DNA from: VAZQ01 sp035552735
GTDB lineage: Bacteria > Pseudomonadota > Alphaproteobacteria > Rhizobiales > Xanthobacteraceae
DNA: 9,346 nucleotides
Reading direction: 5' to 3'
NCBI GenBank assembly: GCA_035552735.1
Contig: DASZKX010000224.1
Location: 1 to 9,346 of the forward strand
In this document: piece after piece, positions 4,833 to 9,346 of the stretch
Layout: each line of letters starts with the position of its first letter
Position numbering within the stretch: position 1 is the first letter of the stretch
Made by a program: the position numbers and the translations under genes
Notes under the pieces: generated by a model
Databases searched by the model: none
What the model was told of the DNA's origin: nothing
What the model saw: the letters and a program-made list of their open reading frames with translations, nothing else

Positions 4833-7800
4833 ATGCCCACATCCCTGAAGCCTCGCAAGCCGAAAAAGGGCGATCACGTCTTTCTGGTGGACGGCTCGTC
4901 CTACATCTTCCGCGCTTATCACGCCCTGCCACCGCTCACCCGCAAATCGGACGGGCTGCAGGTCAATGCCGTGCTCGGCTTCTGCAACATGCTGTGGAAG
5001 CTGTTGCGCGACATGAAGCCGGAGGAGCGGCCGACCCATCTGGCGGTGGTGTTCGACAAGTCCGAGAGGACCTTCCGCACCGAGATGTATCCAGACTATA
5101 AGGCGCACCGGCCCGACGCGCCCGACGATCTCATCCCGCAGTTCCCGCTGGTGCGCGAGGCCGTGCTGGCCTTCGACCTGCCCTCGATCGAGCAGGGCGG
5201 CTTCGAGGCCGACGACCTGATCGCCACCTATGTGCGGGAGGCCTGCGAGGCTGGCGCCAGCGCCACCATCGTGTCGTCCGACAAGGACCTGATGCAGCTC
5301 GTGAACGATTGCGTCACGATGTATGACACCATGAAGGACGTCAGAATTGGTGTTGAGGGGGTAGTCGACAAGTTCGGGGTATTGCCGGACAAAATGATCG
5401 ACCTGCAAGCGCTCATTGGCGACTCCACCGACAACGTGCCGGGGGTATCGGGCGTCGGCCCAATGGCTGCATCAACCTTGCTCAATGAATTGGGACCTCT
5501 CGAACTGATCTTCAAATCGAAGAAAGAGCCCCAAATTCTGGAGATGCGGCTCAGTGATGCCCTCTCGCAGCTGCAGACCGAACTGGATGGATTGGCCAAG
5601 GAGCCGGTCAAGTTGGGATCGGGAGCGCAAATCGGGCGCCTCCTTGCGTCTCGCTTCGGCGTCAACGACCTGCAGACGGACAAGAAAGGAAATCTGACGG
5701 CCGACGCAGAGACGGTCGAAAGACTCGCGCGTTCGGGCAATCGCTTTTGTCAGTTGCTCATTCGCGCGAGAAAGATTTCACGAGTTATGGGCGGGACAAT
5801 TCAAAAGGTCATTGCTGGCGAGGAAGTCGCGCGCCTGTCCAAGAAGCTCGTCACCCTCGATGACCACGTCGCGCTCGACGTGCCGCTCGCCGATCTCGCC
5901 GTGCACGATCCGGATTACCGGCGCCTGATCGCCTTCCTCAAGGCCATGGAATTCTCGACCTTGACGCGGCGGGTGACCGAATTCTCCGGCGTGGAGGCAG
6001 CCGAGATCGAGCCCGACGAGCGGCTCAAGGTGGCGGGCGCCCACCCGCCGCGACCGGCGCCCGCCCCGCAAACCGCCCCGGCGAATGGGAAGGCCGCCCC
6101 CAAAGGGGCGGCCCCGTCGCCAGGCGGGGAGCAGCCCGCCGCCGCTGCCGGCGATATCAGTCCGCAGGCGCTCGCCGCGGCGCGCGCCGAGGCGGCGCGA
6201 CACCGCAAGATCGACCGCTCGCATTACCAGATCGTGCGCACGCTCGATCAGCTCAACGCCTGGATCGGGCGCGCGCGCGATCTCGGCATGGTCGCGGTCG
6301 ATACCGAGACCACCAGCCTCGACCCGATGCAGGCGACGCTGTGCGGCTTCTCGCTGGCGCTTTCGCCCGACGAGGCCTGTTATGTGCCGCTGGCGCATCG
6401 GCAGAACGGGCACAGCGGGGCCGACGGCCTGTTCGCGGGCGATCTCGCATCCGACCAAATTCCGGAGGGCTTGGCGCTTGCCGCCATGAAGCCGCTGCTC
6501 GAGGATGCCAGCATCCTCAAGGTCGGGCAGAACCTGAAGTTCGATTGGCTGGTGTTCGCGCAGCGCGGCATCGAGATGGCGCCGCAGGACGACACCATGC
6601 TGATGTCCTATGTGCTCGATGCCGGCCGTTCCGATCACGGCCTCGATCCTCTGGCACAGCGCTATTTCGGCCACAAGACCATCGACTACAACGAGGTCGT
6701 GGGCTCGGGAAAATCCAAGCTCGAGTTCGATAACGTCACCATCGAAAGGGCCGCCGAATACGCCGCCGAGGACGCCGACGTGACGCTGCGGCTGTGGCAA
6801 CTGCTCAAGCCGCGGCTGACCGCCGAGCACATGAACACCGTCTACGAGACCCTGGAGCGGCCGCTGGTCCCGGTGCTCGCCCGCATGGAGCGGCGCGGCA
6901 TCTCGATCGACCGGCAAGTGCTCTCGGGCCTCTCGGGCGAGTTCGCGCAGCGCGCCATGGGGCTCGAGGAGGAGATCCGCACGCTCGCCGGCGAGCCGGT
7001 CAATCCCGGCAGCCCCAAGCAGATCGGCGACATTTTGTTCGGCAAGCTCGGCCTGTCCGGCGGCACCCGCACCAAGACCGGGCAATGGTCGACCGGCGCC
7101 CGCGCGCTGGAAGAGCTGGCCGAGCAAGGCCACGAGCTGCCGCAGAAGCTCCTCGACTGGCGGCAGGTCGCCAAGCTGCGCTCGACCTATACGGATGCGC
7201 TGCCCGGCTACGTCAATCCGCAGACCCACCGGCTGCACACCTCCTACGCGCTCGCCGCCACCACCACCGGCCGGCTCTCCTCCTCCGAGCCCAACCTGCA
7301 GAACATCCCGATCCGCACCGAGGAGGGCCGCAAGATCCGGCGCGCCTTCGTGGCGGCGCCCGGCTACAAGCTCGCCTCGGCCGATTATTCGCAGATCGAG
7401 CTGCGTCTGCTTGCCGCCATAGCGGATATCGAGCCGCTGAAGAAGGCGTTCCGCGAGGGCCTCGACATCCATGCCATGACGGCGTCCGAGATGTTCGGGG
7501 TGCCGGTCAAGGACATGCCGGCCGAGGTGCGCCGGCGCGCCAAGGCGATCAACTTCGGCATCATCTACGGCATCTCGGCCTTCGGGCTCGCCAACCAGCT
7601 CGGCATCGCCCGCGAGGAGGCCGGCGCCTATATCAAGAAATACTTCGAGCGCTTCCCCGGCATCCGCGACTACATGGAAGAGACAAAAGCGTTCTGCAAA
7701 CGGAACGGCTATGTGCTGACCTTGTTCGGCCGCAAGTGCCACTACCCCGACATCGTCAACTCCAACGCCTCGATCCGCGCCTTCAACGAGCGCGCCGCCA

Positions 7801-8069
7801 TCAACGCGCGCCTGCAAGGCACGGCGGCCGACATCATCCGGCGTGCCATGGTGCGCATGGACGCGGCGCTCGCGAAGGAGAAGCTCAGCGCCCAGATGCT
7901 GCTGCAGGTGCACGACGAGCTGGTGTTCGAATTGCCCGAGAGCGAGGTCGCGAAAACTCTGCCGGTGGTCAAGAAGGTCATGGAGCACGCCCCGATGCCG
8001 GCGCTCGACCTCTCGGTGCCGCTCGCGGTCGACGCCCGCGCGGCGGACAATTGGGACGCGGCGCATTAG
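4833..8069 (+). CDS. polA: DNA polymerase I with an in-frame thumb-like insertion
   Basis: A 1078-residue DNA polymerase I for Okazaki-fragment maturation and repair synthesis. The 5' nuclease domain (about 12-380) keeps its acidic residues in FLVDGSSY (Asp20), VVFDKSERTFR (Asp75), FEADDLIA (Glu125, Asp127, Asp128) and SSDKDLMQLV (Asp150, Asp152). A Pro/Ala-rich linker (about 401-455) follows. The 3'-5' proofreading domain looks active: Asp490 and Glu492 in VAVDTETTSLD, Asn567/Asp571 in QNLKFD, Tyr643/Asp647 in EYAAEDAD. The polymerase domain has TTTGRLSSSEPNLQNIPIR (811-828), motif A with Asp851 (ADYSQIELR), motif B with Lys904, Phe908 and Tyr912 (RRRAKAINFGIIYG) and motif C with His1027, Asp1028 and Glu1029 (QVHDELVFEL). 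As I recall the family, alphaproteobacterial homologues are usually about 930-1030 residues. The excess lies at about 233-332, where a second thumb-like segment is inserted. No strong ribosome site precedes the ATG; the start is chosen from the conserved N-terminus. Confidence 0.96.
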   Translation: MPTSLKPRKPKKGDHVFLVDGSSYIFRAYHALPPLTRKSDGLQVNAVLGFCNMLWKLLRDMKPEERPTHLAVVFDKSERTFRTEMYPDYKAHRPDAPDDLIPQFPLVREAVLAFDLPSIEQGGFEADDLIATYVREACEAGASATIVSSDKDLMQLVNDCVTMYDTMKDVRIGVEGVVDKFGVLPDKMIDLQALIGDSTDNVPGVSGVGPMAASTLLNELGPLELIFKSKKEPQILEMRLSDALSQLQTELDGLAKEPVKLGSGAQIGRLLASRFGVNDLQTDKKGNLTADAETVERLARSGNRFCQLLIRARKISRVMGGTIQKVIAGEEVARLSKKLVTLDDHVALDVPLADLAVHDPDYRRLIAFLKAMEFSTLTRRVTEFSGVEAAEIEPDERLKVAGAHPPRPAPAPQTAPANGKAAPKGAAPSPGGEQPAAAAGDISPQALAAARAEAARHRKIDRSHYQIVRTLDQLNAWIGRARDLGMVAVDTETTSLDPMQATLCGFSLALSPDEACYVPLAHRQNGHSGADGLFAGDLASDQIPEGLALAAMKPLLEDASILKVGQNLKFDWLVFAQRGIEMAPQDDTMLMSYVLDAGRSDHGLDPLAQRYFGHKTIDYNEVVGSGKSKLEFDNVTIERAAEYAAEDADVTLRLWQLLKPRLTAEHMNTVYETLERPLVPVLARMERRGISIDRQVLSGLSGEFAQRAMGLEEEIRTLAGEPVNPGSPKQIGDILFGKLGLSGGTRTKTGQWSTGARALEELAEQGHELPQKLLDWRQVAKLRSTYTDALPGYVNPQTHRLHTSYALAATTTGRLSSSEPNLQNIPIRTEEGRKIRRAFVAAPGYKLASADYSQIELRLLAAIADIEPLKKAFREGLDIHAMTASEMFGVPVKDMPAEVRRRAKAINFGIIYGISAFGLANQLGIAREEAGAYIKKYFERFPGIRDYMEETKAFCKRNGYVLTLFGRKCHYPDIVNSNASIRAFNERAAINARLQGTAADIIRRAMVRMDAALAKEKLSAQMLLQVHDELVFELPESEVAKTLPVVKKVMEHAPMPALDLSVPLAVDARAADNWDAAH
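5340..5825 (+). other. Tract of foreign codon usage inside polA
   Basis: From codon 170 to about codon 331 the gene switches to codons rare elsewhere in it: AGA, ATT, GGT, GTA, TTG, CCA, TCA, GCA, GGA, AAA and GAA. On both sides it uses almost only G/C-ending codons. The tract covers the helix-3-turn-helix region of the 5' nuclease domain (GDSTDNVPGVSGVGP, about 196-210) plus the extra thumb-like segment. Native-looking sequence resumes at about ARLSKKLVTLDD (333-344). The frame stays open throughout. This is best read as a mosaic replacement or insertion from a donor of lower GC content. Boundaries are judged by eye, to within about 20 bases. Confidence 0.75.
5565..5816 (+). repeat. Diverged second copy of part of the polymerase thumb
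   Basis: PolA residues 247-318, encoded here, align without a gap to residues 711-782 of the same protein, the N-terminal thumb part of the polymerase domain (constant offset of 464 residues, 1392 bases). By hand count 24 of 72 positions are identical, including ELDGLAKEPVKLGSGAQIG against EIRTLAGEPVNPGSPKQIG. At DNA level only short stretches match, such as an 11-base GAGCCGGTCAA at 5601-5611 and 6993-7003. The copy has Arg313 and Arg317 at positions of the thumb Arg777 and Lys781, but the following Ser-Thr-Tyr is missing. Leu261 follows the general family consensus where the host thumb has Pro725, so the copy is not simply a recent duplicate of the local segment. Confidence 0.8.
6092..6113. 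repeat. GC-only 9-bp hairpin in the polA linker
   Basis: GGCCGCCCC (6092-6100) and GGGGCGGCC (6105-6113) are exact inverted repeats around a CAAA loop. In mRNA this would be a very stable hairpin. It encodes the Lys-Ala-Ala-Pro-Lys-Gly-Ala-Ala-Pro piece of the linker between the 5' nuclease and proofreading domains. No T-run follows, so it is not an intrinsic terminator of the usual type. Confidence 0.6.
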
Positions 8070-8091
8070 CAACAGGCGAAGCTGAGATCAG

Positions 8092-9003
8092 ATGGGCATT
8101 CGGCTCGTTGTCGCGGTTACGGACCGTGAATGGTTTGATCATTTACGATTGTTGTCCAATCCATCAGAGGTGAATTTCTGGGCGCCTTCGGCCACGCAGT
8201 TCAGAGCCTTGTCACCCGGCGAGATCTTCCTCTTTAAGCTTCACTCGCCCGACAACTTTATAGTAGGCGGCGGCATCTTCGCGTACGCAAATGTCCTGCC
8301 GTGCTCTTTGGCGTGGGAAGCTTTTGAAAAAGCGAATGGCGCGTCCAGTTTGCATGAGATGCGGGATCGAATCGCTCGATACCGACGCAGCGAGGTAGAC
8401 AGTCGAGGTGATTTTCAAATTGGATGCCGAATACTAACTCAACCATTTTTCTTTGACCGGGACCGCTGGATAGACCTGCCGCCAAGTTGGTCACCCAATA
8501 TCGTAACATTCAAGACGTATTCGACGGACGACGCTGACGGAAAATATATTTGGGACACCATCCAGGATAGAACGAGCCGCCGTGAATTTGATGAGGAACA
8601 GAGTCGCTACGGCGAACCGGTTCTGGTTCATCCGCGCCTTGGGCAAGGCGCATTTCGCATTCTTGTCACGGACAACTATCATCGCCGTTGCGCGGTGACA
8701 GGAGAGCGAACCTTGCCTGCCTTGGACGCGGCCCACATCCGACCGTATTCGGACGGCGGCATGCATGCCGTGTCCAATGGTCTTTTGCTGAGGCGCGATA
8801 TTCACAGCCTTTTCGACGCCGGCTACGTAACGGTTACGCCCAACTATCAATTTGAGGTCAGCAAGCGCATAAAGGAAGAATTCGAAAACGGTCGCGACTA
8901 TTACGCTCTCAAGGAAAAGTTAGTATCCGTTCCTGAAAATCCCAATCTCAGGCCAGACCCTACGGCTCTTAGCTGGCACAACAACGAGCGGTTTCTTGGC
9001 TAA
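8092..9003 (+). CDS. HNH endonuclease with PUA/EVE-like N-terminal domain
   Basis: A 303-residue predicted DNA nuclease. The C-terminal part (about 186-250) is an HNH domain of the HNH_2 type: CAVTGERTLPALDAAHIRPY with Cys200 and His215, then SNGLLLRRDIHSLFDAG with Asn229 and His238. The N-terminal part (about 1-135) has the pattern of a PUA-superfamily (EVE/ASCH-like) fold: EVNFWAPS at 26-33, LSPGEIFLFKLHSP at 40-53, FIVGGGIFA at 56-64 and AWEAFEKANG at 74-83. In known EVE-HNH and related SRA-HNH proteins the N-terminal domain reads a modified base and the HNH cuts nearby, so a modification-dependent restriction role is likely but inferred. It starts 22 nt after the polA stop with only a weak ribosome site (GAGAT), so it may be read from polA transcripts. 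Its codons are clearly less G/C-ending than its neighbours, suggesting acquisition. Confidence 0.85.
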   Translation: MGIRLVVAVTDREWFDHLRLLSNPSEVNFWAPSATQFRALSPGEIFLFKLHSPDNFIVGGGIFAYANVLPCSLAWEAFEKANGASSLHEMRDRIARYRRSEVDSRGDFQIGCRILTQPFFFDRDRWIDLPPSWSPNIVTFKTYSTDDADGKYIWDTIQDRTSRREFDEEQSRYGEPVLVHPRLGQGAFRILVTDNYHRRCAVTGERTLPALDAAHIRPYSDGGMHAVSNGLLLRRDIHSLFDAGYVTVTPNYQFEVSKRIKEEFENGRDYYALKEKLVSVPENPNLRPDPTALSWHNNERFLG

Positions 9004-9043
9004 ACCGGACTCGTCATTCACTCGACACACTCTGTGGTGTTTG

Positions 9044-9056
9044 GCGCCTAAGGCGC
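9044..9056. repeat. Inverted repeat GCGCCT/AGGCGC between HNH gene and antiporter
   Basis: GCGCCT (9044-9049) and AGGCGC (9051-9056) are exact inverted repeats around one base, giving a 5-bp stem with a TAA loop in RNA. It sits 40 bp after the HNH stop. No T-run follows, so terminator activity is doubtful. It may be an operator or part of the antiporter's promoter region. Confidence 0.3.
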
Positions 9057-9079
9057 TCAGACCTACGCTGATAATTTCA

Positions 9080-9346
9080 ATGTTCCAGCGAAGCCCCGTC
9101 AGGCTGTTGGTCTTTGGTGCCTCACTCGCGGCGCCCGCTACCGCGCACGCCGCACCACTCGACGGCACAGCCCTCACCTGGCCCTGGGCCCTGCCCTTCA
9201 TCGGTATCCTCATGACCATCGCGATCGCGCCGCTGCTCTTGCCACGCTTCTGGCAGCGGCATTACGGCAAGCTCGCCTTCGTGTGGTCGGCGCTCGCGGT
9301 GGTTCCGCTCGCCGCCCTTTACGGCCTGCCGGTCGCGCTCGCCGCG
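9080..9346 (+). CDS. Sodium:proton antiporter, CitMHS-like (5' part only)
   Basis: The first 89 codons of a membrane transporter cut by the window end. Residues 1-25 look like a signal peptide (two arginines, a hydrophobic core, then ATAHA with cleavage likely before APLDG). Next comes WPWALPFIGILMTIAIAPLL (about 34-53), RFWQRHYGKLAFVW (about 56-69) and another hydrophobic stretch. This opening resembles the putative sodium:proton antiporter group of the CitMHS_2/UIT type, in which the first helix is followed by a PxFWxxHYGK motif. The expected role is exchange of Na+ (or another ion) for protons across the inner membrane. The ATG at 9080 is preferred because it gives a proper signal peptide, though no clear ribosome site precedes it. 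The remainder lies outside the window, so the family call rests on the N-terminus only. Confidence 0.65.
   Translation, partial: MFQRSPVRLLVFGASLAAPATAHAAPLDGTALTWPWALPFIGILMTIAIAPLLLPRFWQRHYGKLAFVWSALAVVPLAALYGLPVALAA

Noticed and set aside
5778..8072. A 764-codon open frame on the minus strand opposite polA
   Set aside because: It lies entirely antisense to the polymerase, whose motifs are unambiguous. Long antisense open frames are expected in high-GC genes; the translation is rich in Arg, Gly, His and Leu with no recognisable domain.
1..9346. CRISPR array, insertion sequence or phage attachment site
   Set aside because: No regularly spaced repeats, transposase motifs, terminal inverted repeats or target-site duplications were seen on either strand.

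Overview
The window is GC-rich chromosomal DNA with dense genes and G/C-ending codons. It looks like an alphaproteobacterium, most likely Hyphomicrobiales of the Bradyrhizobium/Xanthobacteraceae type. That placement rests on gene style and on the proline/alanine-rich linker inside DNA polymerase I; it is an inference, not a database result.

Layout, left to right. (1) Positions 1-206 hold no gene I can assign. (2) A DUF1003 two-helix membrane protein (207-752, +) converges on an HxlR-type regulator (780-1289, -). (3) The regulator is divergent from a glutathione S-transferase-like protein (1401-2060, +). Their 111-bp shared region carries two overlapping candidate promoters and a pair of direct repeats, so the regulator may control the transferase. 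(4) A fused Rieske/flavodoxin-like oxidoreductase (2098-3186, -) converges on the transferase. (5) A 483-bp non-coding gap (3187-3669) contains a perfect 16-bp palindrome. (6) An acyltransferase-3 type membrane protein (3670-4773, +) follows. (7) polA (4833-8069, +) encodes DNA polymerase I of 1078 residues with all three activity centres intact by motif. (8) An HNH endonuclease with a PUA/EVE-like N-terminal domain (8092-9003, +) starts 22 nt after polA and is visibly lower in GC. (9) The 5' end of a sodium:proton antiporter of the CitMHS-like type (9080 to the window end, +) closes the window.

The most unusual object is inside polA. About 480 bases (roughly 5340-5825) have codon choice unlike the rest of the gene (AGA, GTA, ATT, GGA, TTG, TCA, CCA). 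Within that tract, PolA residues about 247-318 align without gaps to the same protein's own thumb region (residues 711-782), with 24 identities in 72 positions by hand count. PolA therefore seems to carry a second, diverged copy of part of a polymerase thumb, inserted in frame just after the helix-3-turn-helix region of the 5' nuclease domain. The insert keeps a family-consensus leucine where the host thumb has proline, which points to a diverged donor such as a phage, plasmid or second polA rather than a fresh local duplication.

The regulator/transferase pair, and possibly the Rieske-flavodoxin protein, look like redox or electrophile detoxification genes. The HNH gene looks like a single-gene nuclease of possible modification-dependent defence type. 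Functional links between these parts are inferred from position only.
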